Shown piece by piece: positions 1 through 11,000 of a stretch of DNA of 64,000 nucleotides. Where the stretch lies: NCBI GenBank assembly GCA_033239005.1, contig BSQZ01000022.1, forward strand, positions 2,482,501 to 2,546,500. The letters run 5' to 3'. The notes beneath the pieces were generated by a model. It saw nothing but the letters and a program-made list of their open reading frames with translations, was not told the DNA's origin and ran no database searches. Position numbers and translations under genes: made by a program. Each line of letters starts with the position of its first letter. Positions within the stretch are counted from its first letter, which is position 1. Source of the stretch: Lamellibrachia satsuma (taxonomy: Eukaryota > Annelida > Polychaeta > Sabellida > Siboglinidae).

Positions 1-189
1 AGGCTGGCTCCAGTGTATGTTAAGCGCACTTTCTAATGCACGTGTCATTGTCCAGGCTTCACGTAAGCCGTACACATTGGGTATAAACTGTAACAGTATA
101 TCAATATCAATACGTTAATATGTGCTTCATAAGAGAATCAACAAAGACAAAAGCTGAACTGTTGGGAGAGGAAATTACTCATTGGAGAC

Positions 190-292
190 AACAAGATTTT
201 AAAAGAGTGCCATCCAAAATAACAAACTCCAGATGGCAACTGGACAAGGAAGTCATTGGCTTATTGAGAGTCCATCCGTAATAGCTTGACAT
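190..292 (-). mobile_element. CR1-like LINE 3'-end fragment
   Basis: On the minus strand this reads as the 3' tail of the LINE family seen at 43.5-45.8 kb: the conserved block ending in 'caagtggacaaggaag' and 'gagagtcc' is recognisable with several substitutions. It is only about 100 bp, so it is a dead 5'-truncated copy. The rest of positions 1-1433 holds nothing I can name apart from the likely 5' non-coding region of the fucosyltransferase gene. Confidence 0.7.
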
Positions 293-1466
293 CTCCCCTA
301 TCTACTATTACTCTTTACTTTATGGAGCTATAGCGTGGACGCTATGCCGAAAGCAAGTTAGGAAAAGACAAACATCCTGAGCTCGGAACAGCTTCTTATG
401 CAAATAAACCTCAGATGGACAAGTAACGTGGTTCGTGTGGATAACAACAGACTTTTAAAAAAAATTCTCTTATTTGTCGGAAGGTACTAAAAACAGAGGC
501 TGTCCCAAATTTAAATAAAAAGATTTACTAAAACCAAATTTGACAAATGTGTAGACTCAAAGCAGTGGTACACACTTGCCAGAGACAGATCGACCTGGAG
601 AGGACTACACTATGAACCAAGCAAGCAGTCACAGTCGCAACCACGACTTGACAGCTCTGTTTTTTTGTCAATGAGACAGTTTTCTAGTTGTTTTAACGGT
701 GGTGTATTTGGGGGGTTGGTCCATGCCCTCGTTGGCTTAATTTCCCCCGTATTTTTCCGTTGCGGCGCTACATGGTAACATATTAAACAAATCGGTGACT
801 AAGCATTGGCCTCCACTTTGCGAGATCCTAGATAAGCATCTGGACGTTAATGATAATCACATTTAGGATGTTACTTAAATAGGAATTAGTCACTTAGCGA
901 TTTAGTTATCATGTGTTATGTCGAGCCGTGACCCATGATCAGATTAATTTCTTATTCGCGCTGAGGTAAATATACACATCCGCTGTTAAAACTAAACAAT
1001 ATCTTTCGCCAAGTTCCCAAGACGGCTACGCGAGTCAATTTCCAGCTTAGTATCAACGAAGTTTCAGTGGTTTTGGCGTCCTATCATATTATAGGCGTTT
1101 GTAAAGCGATCCAAGGCGCAGGTGAAATATAATGCAGAAAGGGGTCGAAAAACCGGCACACTTCCGACGTCAACATATTCAGTTTCGGTACGTGTTGGTG
1201 GATTGATTTTTGCAATGTAGTCACACGCTGAAATGCGATATTCGAAGTGTGAAATATGAAATGTTAATGTCCTTTCACATGGATCCAAATTGCTAGTCAT
1301 TTCTCCATTCGATTGTTCATTTGTTTTCGGTGTTACAGCAATGAAGATTTTATCATGTTTGCCTGAAATTAGCTAACATCGTGCATGTGATTAATTGATT
1401 TGTCGTCTGCATTTCATTTGGTTTCCGTTTTAGGCTACTTGGACTCGGCGATCGACCGCTACTGCC

Positions 1467-2546
1467 ATGTCTGCCGACAGATGGCGCCTGCTGTTCTGGC
1501 GCCGGATGTTTGTGGCGACGCTCTTGTTGACCGTCGTCATATGTGTGCTGCTGGAGACGTTTTCGTCGTTAGCAGTCGTTCGGCCGACTCCGCCGCCATT
1601 CGGGCCATCTCGGCGCTACGTCACAGTAGACTACGGCGGCAAGCGCCTCGGAAATCTTATGTTTAACTACGCATCGACTCTGGGCATAGCGCGAATGACG
1701 AACATGACGCCAATATATGGCCCCGATTTTCCTCTGACGAAATACTTCCAGATGAACGCAACGCAGGTCAACGACATTGGCAACGCAATGGGTATGTGGA
1801 TTGGTCATGATGAGTATGGCAGGCGCGGTTGCGCGTACGACCCGTTTGTCGAGAGGCTCGGAGCCGTCAACACGAGGCTGAGCGGGTACTACCAGTCGTG
1901 GAAGTACTTCCGGCACAGCGAACACGAGTTGCGTACGCACTTCCGCTTCCGGTTTGGTATTCTTTCTGTGGCGCAAGAATTCCTGCGCTTGAACGCGCCG
2001 CCGTTGTGGAAGGTATTGCCTTTCACACGCGTAGGAATACATGTACGACGCGGCGATCTGCTGCAAGGCTATTTTCAGGGGTTCGGATACACGGTAGCTA
2101 CGGCGGCGTATATAGTCCGCGCCATGGCCTTCTTCAAGGAACGATTCCACAAGGTTCAATTCGTCGTCTGCAGCGACGATATCACGTGGTGTCGAGAGCA
2201 CGTGCGTGACGCATTCATCGTGTATTCGGAAGGCCACTCGCCGGAAATAGATCTTGCGATATTGTCGCTGTGCGACCACGTGATCATGTCGACGGGATCG
2301 TTCTCGTGGTGGGCTGCTTGGCTGGCTGGGGGCATGGTGGTTTATTACGACGACTGGCCGCGACCTGTGTCTCAGCTGGATTATCAGGTCACGAAATCAG
2401 ACTATTTCTATCCTTCGTGGATCCCGATATCTGAAAGAGACAGACGCAGGAAAAGTCGCATTCAACTCAGTCACGTGTACGCCCTGAATGCGACACAAAC
2501 AGACCAAAATACTGGACAGGAAAGCAGCAGTACACGCGATAAATAA
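1467..2546 (+). CDS. Galactoside alpha-1,2-fucosyltransferase-like (GT11)
   Basis: 359 residues in one coding exon. It would transfer fucose from GDP-fucose to the O2 of a terminal galactose in the Golgi lumen. Seen: a short cytoplasmic tail, a signal anchor at about residues 14-30, a proline-rich stem, GGKRLGNLMFNYAS at 57-70, the GT11 GDP-fucose site HVRRGD at 192-197, motif II FVVCSDD at 232-238 and motif III STGSFSWWAAWLAGG at 275-289. NMT (79) and NAT (97) are N-glycosylation sequons. Family members are commonly 340-375 residues, so it is full length. A splice acceptor (AG at 1432-1433) lies 33 bp before the ATG, so at least one 5' non-coding exon is upstream. The start is the first ATG ahead of the anchor. 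The family is often expanded in invertebrates, so FUT1/FUT2 orthology is not claimed. AATAAA near 3453 is a possible distal poly(A) signal. Confidence 0.93.
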   Translation: MSADRWRLLFWRRMFVATLLLTVVICVLLETFSSLAVVRPTPPPFGPSRRYVTVDYGGKRLGNLMFNYASTLGIARMTNMTPIYGPDFPLTKYFQMNATQVNDIGNAMGMWIGHDEYGRRGCAYDPFVERLGAVNTRLSGYYQSWKYFRHSEHELRTHFRFRFGILSVAQEFLRLNAPPLWKVLPFTRVGIHVRRGDLLQGYFQGFGYTVATAAYIVRAMAFFKERFHKVQFVVCSDDITWCREHVRDAFIVYSEGHSPEIDLAILSLCDHVIMSTGSFSWWAAWLAGGMVVYYDDWPRPVSQLDYQVTKSDYFYPSWIPISERDRRRKSRIQLSHVYALNATQTDQNTGQESSSTRDK

Positions 2547-3740
2547 AGATTTGGGTCAAGACTATTCAACAAATAATGCAACAATCATGTACACATTCCA
2601 TAAAATTGCATCATTTATATGTATCGGTATGACACTTGTCAGAGCTAATGTTTTGCTTTTCAAATGTTAGTATGGGTAGCTTCTTTAATAACTGGTCTTC
2701 GTGGAATATTACATAATTTTATATCAGAAACTACGTGGACCTAGTTAGATATTAGCCTGACATATACTTACATTTACGCCTACATCTCTTACATATTTTT
2801 TACTAAAAACGACACATTAACAAAGTATTTATTTTTATTGAAATGTTACAGTTACCTATCCTTGTCAGAGCTGCATGTCTATATATCTGGAAAACCACAA
2901 CAGGTTAATCGTTTCGAAACAACAGAAAGTATGTTATAAATAAGAGCAATACGTTAATGTTATGTTTGTTTACATATGTTTGACATACGCTGTTTGACAT
3001 GTTTCTCGAAATTTAATTTAAAAAATACGTATTCTTTACCATTATCCACATGTAGGCTAGACTACAGGAACTTTATAGCATTGGGTCATTTGATGCTATT
3101 CAAATGAAAGTGCCTACCGTGTAACTAACCCAAACTGGTAACATGTTTCAATATAACGTGCCTTGTAAATGAAGTTGTAATTTGCTTACATGCTTAATAT
3201 ATGCATAAGTTGTTTAAGTTCTACGTCTTTTTATTCGCAAGTCTGTTTATAAACTGACTGGAAGGAAGGACTTTGCACGCTAAAGAAAATCTTGATAAAA
3301 TCGTCTTCTGTGATAATTGTCAGCACGTGTTAATTGTATGTCGAAATAATTATTGCGATAGGCGTTTTAAACGAAATGTGTGTCTGTTGTTCGTATACGT
3401 TTTCACTTTCACAAAAATTTTAACTGTTATACATTATTAAAGAATCTGCCGAATAAAGATTATGTACGGTATACCCCCTTTGCTTTGGTGTATTTATCCC
3501 ATTTATCCTTTATTTAACAATATGCGTTCCTGTCTAACGCATTAGTTATGAGTGACATTTTACAAGCGTATGCAATGCACATGAAACGATTCTAAACTTC
3601 ACACAATAAACTGCGAAGCCAATCATTATAACATTGTTCGTGCAGTATGATACTGCCACCACAACATCGGCGCCACTGATCGTATGCCGTCCGTGCGAGG
3701 GTGTTTTGTGGCGTTTTATTAAAACGTCTGTCTGTGGCGT
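2547..3740. other. 3' flank of fucosyltransferase gene, no gene seen
   Basis: AT-rich sequence with no convincing coding frame. It includes the probable 3' UTR of the fucosyltransferase and a possible poly(A) signal (gaataaag) near 3453. Small reading frames here look random. Confidence 0.5.
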
Positions 3741-3769
3741 TTTAATATGACGTACGCGCGTTCGACGTT

Positions 3770-3915
3770 TCGTTGCAGGAATTGGGAGGTGGCAGGTTGG
3801 TCCGAAAAACGGGCGTGAGGTTGGCTTTAAAAATAGGTGGTAGGTTGGCCCCCAAAACAGGTAAGAGGTTAAATGTTGGCCCCTCAAAAGAGGTGGGAGC
3901 TGGAATGTTTAGACT
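3770..3915. repeat. Degenerate short tandem repeat
   Basis: About five imperfect copies of a roughly 25-bp unit built on 'aggttggcccc' and 'aaaacaggt'. The open frames on both strands across it are a by-product of the repetition. Confidence 0.6.
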
Positions 3916-4140
3916 CCTGCCACACCCCTCCATCTTGATGCGGTTCTCCGGATGTTACGTTATCTCATATGTAGTTTGCAGACCGCACGTAGCGGTCTCG
4001 TCGCAGAGTGACGCAGACTGATCGCATTTATCGCAGAGATAGACACCTCCAGACGACGACTAGCTGGTTGATAACACACCGTAAACGTTACACCATGCAT
4101 AGATGCTAGGCAGACCTACGTGTAGAGGCGAATGTAGTCA

Positions 4141-4456
4141 GTATTACTTGCACATCACCAACGACACGCCGTGTCTAACTACTTCTACGAACCGAACAGC
4201 TATTAATTACACATCACCAGCGACGTGTCATGCCTAACCACTTCTATAAACCGAACAGCCATTGATTACACATCACCAGCGACGTGTCATGCCTGACCAC
4301 TTATATAAACCGAACAGCCATTGATTACACATCACCAGCGACGTGTCATGCCTGACCACTTATATAAACCGAACAGCCATTGATTACACATCATCAGCGA
4401 CGTGTCATGCCTAACTACTTCTATAAACCGAACAGCCATTGATTACACATCACCAA
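4141..4456. repeat. 60-bp minisatellite, about 5 copies
   Basis: Tandem unit of about 60 bp with the core 'acacatcaccagcgacgtg' followed by 'cgaacagccatt'. The middle copies are nearly identical and the outer ones more diverged. Confidence 0.9.
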
Positions 4457-4960
4457 CGGCATACCGATATACCGATATTCCATCGACTCACCGAATAGCA
4501 CCGAATAGTATTCTAGTGGAAGTGTCGACTAATTAACCACACATTTGGTAAACGTGAGGTACTGTACACCATGTGCATATATGTATTCCACGAGTAAGTG
4601 AGAGGCGAATCAACGAAACACAATTGCTCGATTGTTGTGCTCTATATTAATGTGTTGAATGTCTACGCAGGAATATAGGCTTCTTACTATGCGAGAATAC
4701 ACTTATGTCGTGCCAAAGACACAGTGTAATAAATATAGAATATGTGTTATGAAACAATAACGCACGAATGCATAATATTTGATTTACAAAATATGAAACA
4801 GGTGAATTGAATGTACTTGTTTACTCCTGTCTGCCATAATTACACATTAGAATTGCGAACACAGACGTCATGTCGTACTCGTACTTGTTGTCACTGATGT
4901 TGTTTTTGTTGTCGTCATTTTTTTGTGTTTTCATCATCATTGTAGGTGTTGCTTGTGTAT

Positions 4961-4961
4961 G

Positions 4962-4996
<35 letters not shown>

Positions 4997-5003
4997 TTGT
5001 TGT
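4961..5003. repeat. (TTG)n microsatellite
   Basis: Near-uninterrupted TTG/TGT triplets just upstream of the splice acceptor of the exon at 5055. Confidence 0.95.
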
Positions 5004-5094
5004 CGTTTCCGCAGCTTTCGCTGTTGTTGTAAATACTGTTCTTCTTCTTCGCAGACCGTCCGTGTGTGCCTGGTGTAGAACATTGGTGTAGAAC

Positions 5095-8000
5095 ATGCAG
5101 ACCTACGGCAACAAGAGACTGGTTGGTCTCGGTGACTCCGGCAGTTCGTGGTCTCTGAAGGAGAAACTCTTTGTGTTCCTTGTCGCGGTCTCCTCCGTCG
5201 TTCTTCTCCCCGTTCTCCACTTCGGTGAGCAGATCTCCGTCGCCCTCTCTTGCTGGTTTCACGTCACACACTGATTACCATGTATATTGATTACGAAAAG
5301 AAAATCAACCGCAGTGTTCACTCTACGTATATAGTCACACTTTGCCGATTGGGAGTTTGATCGCGTTCCTCGACGTGCAGCTGTATGTTTCTGTTATAAA
5401 TTACCATTTAGCTTCTCTGCAGTAGTGGAGTTAACTTGCATTAGTTGTTTTCTCCCTAATTTCCCAAAATAAATGTGTTTGTTGCCTTTACATTTTACGT
5501 ATTTTAAAGTATCTAATTTTGCGAATACTGCATAATTATTTACTTACTTGACTTAACAGCATAGGACATAGTGACCCCTCGCTGTCCTCCGGGAAGTTGC
5601 ACCCCTCCATTACTTTCTGTTTGTGGCATGCCGCTCTGTTGTCAATACTGGGAGCCCAGTGTCATTCCTGATCTGGTCACTCCATCTCTTCAGTGGTTTT
5701 CCTCTTTTCCGCTGTGCTTTGAAGTCTTGTTTGTCTGGCTTAACGATGTCATATCTTTGCATACGGCAAACATGTCCAAACCACCGGAGTATTCTGTGTC
5801 TGATTGTAGCATGTAGTATTTGTAGTATGTCCGCTAATAACTCGCAGGCAGTGCATCTCAAAAACCTCAAGATATTGTATCTCCTGTTATCGTACGTTCC
5901 AAGCCTCATTAATTGCGTATGTTGAAAGATTCCACCAATCTTCACCTGGAACTCTTGCCTTGTCTCTCTATCACAAAGCTTACTTTTCTGTGTGATCTTG
6001 AAACACAGGGTTTGCCGTCTATATTTGCTATGACCAGGAAGTGATCTGAGCCAAGTTCTGCCGATCTGTATGTCCTACAGTTCTTCAGCTGGCCTTTGAG
6101 TTTCTTCTGGACAAGAATATAATCAATTTGGTTCATGGCTTCTCCATCTGGTGAATAGTGATAGTTATTACATATATTATATTTATAATTATCGTTACGA
6201 TTGACGATGATTAGTGTTTGAAAAAAATCTCAACACTAACATTATTATTAATACAGCGTGGCATAAATATTAAAAGGTTGTGTTTATATTAGGTATTTAA
6301 AATGACGTTGTTGTTGTTGTTAACAATGTATTGAATATTTGCAATGATGCTAATCTACTGTGCAACATGAACGACTCTACGAAAACAGCTCAAATTTATT
6401 TGTTTAATATTCAGTAAAAAAATATCGTGGCAGGTGTATTGCGCAGTGCGTGGGCGCCTCCCAAACAGGAAGTCAACAGAAACACGTGCAAGTGTGGCTG
6501 CTTCGATACAATATTTAGGGGTGAGTACATGTATTATATGCATTTTAAATCATGTGGTATGCATCCTCGTCTTGCGGCATAGTGTAGTTGTAGTTCTAAA
6601 ACCCTGTTTGATAATTTCCGAACCTTTGAAAGTACTTCAAAATGTATCGTTTGTTGGCAGTATCACCATAAGCTCTCCTATAGTGATACTGCGGACAAAC
6701 GACACATTTTGAAGTACTTTCTTTCGCAATCTGTAAAGAGTACCTGTTTAGTCATCCTCGCGAACCGACGGGCTGCTTTACGTCAGCCCTTGTGTATCGA
6801 CCTGTCTACCAGTCGTGGCTAGTCGGACGGGTACTTCATTTGAATGTTTCATTGATGTTGGGCCTGGAGTCAGTGAGTGTTTGTAGACGCACTTGCTCAC
6901 ACAACGTCACATCAACACATTCACTGATTCGGGAATCGCGCTCAGCTTTAGCGAGCTGTTTGGGGGAGTTCGTATTATTTGTTGGATCGGGCACTATTGG
7001 TCTGCAGCTGGGAAGTTGATTGTCTGTGTGTATACCGACGAAGACAGCAAATAGGATGAAGCACAAATCCACGTGTCTAATAGCCGTTCTTCCAGAGGTA
7101 GACATATAGCAGAGGGTTGTAACGATATATCGAACTATCGATGCATCGCAATAGTCGATGAAACGTTGCAATACTATCGATAGATATCGTCGATAGTACA
7201 ATGAACAATCGACATACTGCCTTTAATTTTTATTAGTTGGTTTACGGACCCGACGAGCTGACATGTTCTTTTTTTCAAAAACAAAAATTGTTTGTGTTTT
7301 CGTTTAAACATGGTTTATTGTATTCAAAGACAAGCCTGTGATTAATACGATTGCATGTACTTAAAAAAACACAATGTTGGTATTCATGTTGTTAAGTCTC
7401 CCGTTTTCAACGTGAGCTTAACATGCATGTCAACTATCCGTTATTCGTACGCAGTCTCCGTTTTGACATAGATCTCCGTCCCGAAGACTGAAATCTCCCT
7501 CATTTGATGTTTATTGGACAACCAATTTGCGAAAACAATTGTCTATAATGTTTCATTTTATCATTTGCGAATTGTACTTATCCGTACAATCATTCGATAA
7601 CAAGATCAAACAGGTACCAGAAACAAGCAGTTAGTGTGTTCAAATTTCGATGATTAGTAATCGATCGCCTGACCCACGAAATTCAGCAAAGAAAAAACAA
7701 TCGTACGTCGCTTGATAGTTGGGCGAAAGAAAGATAGTTGTACGAAAAACTGGCGACGAAAGATTGCCAAATTGTTACCATGTAATGGCGCAAAAGGTTA
7801 CGTACGAAACAAATTGACAATGCACAGCTAAAGTATGTGTGCGCCAAGACGAGCAACGTTTGTCGATACTGCGAGTGGGACATATTGACTCGCACCAATC
7901 CCGACTTGAGCTATAATCAATGCTGTCGGTCTCTGATTTGCACCAGCTTTACTGAAAATAATAGATTTTAAAAATAAAGTAGGCGTGACATATTATCTGG

Positions 8001-11000
8001 GTTACTATTTTTCGACGACCGACCCATTTTGCGGTAAAGAAAATACGTAAACCAGCTAATAAAAAATAAAACGTCTAACGATAGTTGGCGAAGCAAATCG
8101 GCACTGATAATTAAGTGTAATACTTTAAAAAAATATAAACTTTACATGTTAGTTTTTTATTTTTATTTTTTATTATTCGACCTAACACAACCGTCGGATT
8201 TACCCTTTTGAATCAATTCCCCTTAAAGCCACGCAATTATATAGCTGTCAACCCCTGGAGGGTTCATATGGGTAAGAATGTTTCCCAGTCAGGGTTCAGA
8301 GGCCGAAGGTCGCGAAGTCTCCCATGGACCTCTGTGAATTTCAATGGCACTTGAAGAACTGTGAATACACTTTTTATTTGAAAGTTCATCATCAACGCGT
8401 GATTATACTGCTTTCCAACAGGTTTATGCTAAGCTGTTTACCAATCATGGACCACGTTTCATACGTTATTCGGTAAAGGCGGATATTACCAGTAAAATTA
8501 ACTGAGCTAGGCCTTCGTTTACGATATACATACGTATATTCGGTGTTTCTGCTTGAAGAAAAGAGGGCATTTTGTTTCACAATTTTCATTGCTAATGATG
8601 ATGAAAATATGTGTGAGATTTCAGACCTTTGTTGTGAGACCATGACATTGAATGCAAAACGGTCTCACTGCAATACAATTATGATTGGGAACCGTTTTTC
8701 TGGCTATTCGCTATTCCACGATGCTATCGCAATGCTATCGCTGCTATCCCTAATAGTTACTCTTAGATAACAGAGCTGCTAATGAGTTGCGAGGATGGTT
8801 ATATATTCCATATACGCCGTCTCTGGGACACGCAGAACGCAGCCTAATATATGATGCGTGTTCACAGGTCGCTACGAGTGGCCACCTAGCGGATACAAAC
8901 ACGTCTACTTCAACATCACCACAGCAACGTTGAAGATATGGTGTCTGCTCGTTGTATGCATCATAGCGTTACACGAGTGCATTCGCTATGTGGCGCCACT
9001 AATATGGCACGGGAAAGCACGAACGCCGATGGTGGCGCTCTTTCTCACGTCGCTTTTGCCCCACTACCAGGGCTGGTGGGAGATTTTCAGCTATATAAAC
9101 GAGGATTTCTACGACGATTGGAAGCAGCAGATATTCTTTTCTATCACCGAAGTGTTTTCAACTGGTGAGCTAGGCCATTTTGTTTAATTACGTAATGAGT
9201 GTGTATCAGTCAGTGAGTTACTGGATGTCACTATCGGTGGCGGTGGTGATGATGGTGTTAGTGTTGGTGGCGGCGGGACGCATGTTATTGCTGTTCTTCT
9301 TTTCTTCGTATTCCTCCGTCCCTCCACCTAACCTCAACGTGCAGATGATGTGGTTTGGTGGGCGCACAGGAACTAGATCTTTCACCGTTGCCGCACAAAC
9401 TCTGTGGAACTCACTCCCTAGTAGTGTGAAGTCGGCAGGAAATATTGTAACATATCGCTGTCAACTAAAACCCAATCTGTTTAAACTAGCTTACCCTCCA
9501 TTGCTCCTCAACGTACCGATATAACTGTTTACGATTGGAATAGTTAAACCTACTAGAAACTGTCTAATACTTTTTCGGTGCGCTGCTGAGCTTGAGATTT
9601 CTCGAGGATTTTAGCGCAATATAAGTTTTTACTATATTATTGCATTGTATGTTCAACAGTATAATTTTAGCTGTTGTATTACATTTGATGTTTGTAATAA
9701 TTGTCATTGTATTTTAGTTGTGGCGGAGTTACATAGGTATTCTAATTGTTATTATTATCTCCGCAGCTATGGTGTTACACCTCGCTAATACGAGCAATCG
9801 CATCGAGCCGTGGAAGCTACTCGTTGTTCTCGACATCAACGCCACACACGTCATCGTGCGCGCTCTCAGCTGGTCCGGGTTCAACGTGGGGTCGTACGAG
9901 ATTATGCGAGACTTGGCGCTCTTGTTGCCGGACTTACTTCACGTGTTGGTGGCGTACTTTGAACTCAGTATCATGTCACAGGACAAGGGCATATCGCTGA
10001 TGAGACTGTTCTATAATGAAGAGATTATGATTTCTGTATTACTGGTGACGCTTTTTGTAATATTCGGAAATCTTACAAGGGTGCGTTGAAACTGTGATTC
10101 GTTGTGGTTTACTTTATATTGTTATATTGTTATATTGTTATATTGTTATATTGCAGTCGCACTCAGGATGAAACAGTGTACAAACTAACTCCAGTTGTGT
10201 GGGAGCGGTAGGAGAGTGAGGGAGTACCGGACACATTGACGTTCCACGTAAAGCCCGGTCAGTTGTGTGGGAGCGGTAGGAGAGTGAGGGAGTACCGGAC
10301 ACACTGACGTTCCACGTAAAGCCCGGTCAGTTGTGTGGGAGCGGTAGGAGAGTGAGGGAGTACCGGACACACTGACGTTCCACGTAAAGCCCGGTCAGTT
10401 GTGTGGGAGCGGTAGGAGAGTGAGGGAGTACCGGACACACTGACGTTCCACGTAAAGCCCGGTCAGTTGTGTGGGAGCGGTAGGAGAGTGAGGGAGTACC
10501 GGACACACTGACGTTCCACGTAAAGCCCGGTCAGTTGTGTGGGAGCGGTAGGAGAGTGAGGGAGTATCGGACACACTGACGTTCCACGTAAAGCCCGGTC
10601 AGTTGTGTGGGAGCGGTAGGAGAGTGAGGGACTACCGGACACACTGGCGTTCCACGTAAAGCCCGGTCAGTTGTGTTCACTCCACGTTGCCCCAGTTCAA
10701 TCAGCAGCATAAATGAGTGTGCCGCTATCATCAACGGTGGAATGGTGTGAACTATAATTGTAGCGTGACTGGACACTTCTTACAATGGAGGTGATGTTCG
10801 AATGAACAAATCTGCCAGTGGGCAAGGACGTTGAGCACTCTTGCGGTTTGTTAAATTGTCTAAAAAAGCCTTACCAATAAATGAAATGTATGCAACATAC
10901 GTTTGGGTAGCAAAATGGAGTTTCCTCCATTTAAAAAATGTTATTGTGCATATCCCAGCATACGCATCATTTAACAAGGAAATTCAACAAGATTGCCGTC

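Noticed and set aside
1569..2279. 236-codon open frame on the minus strand
   Set aside because: Antisense shadow of the fucosyltransferase; no domain and no independent splice or promoter signals.
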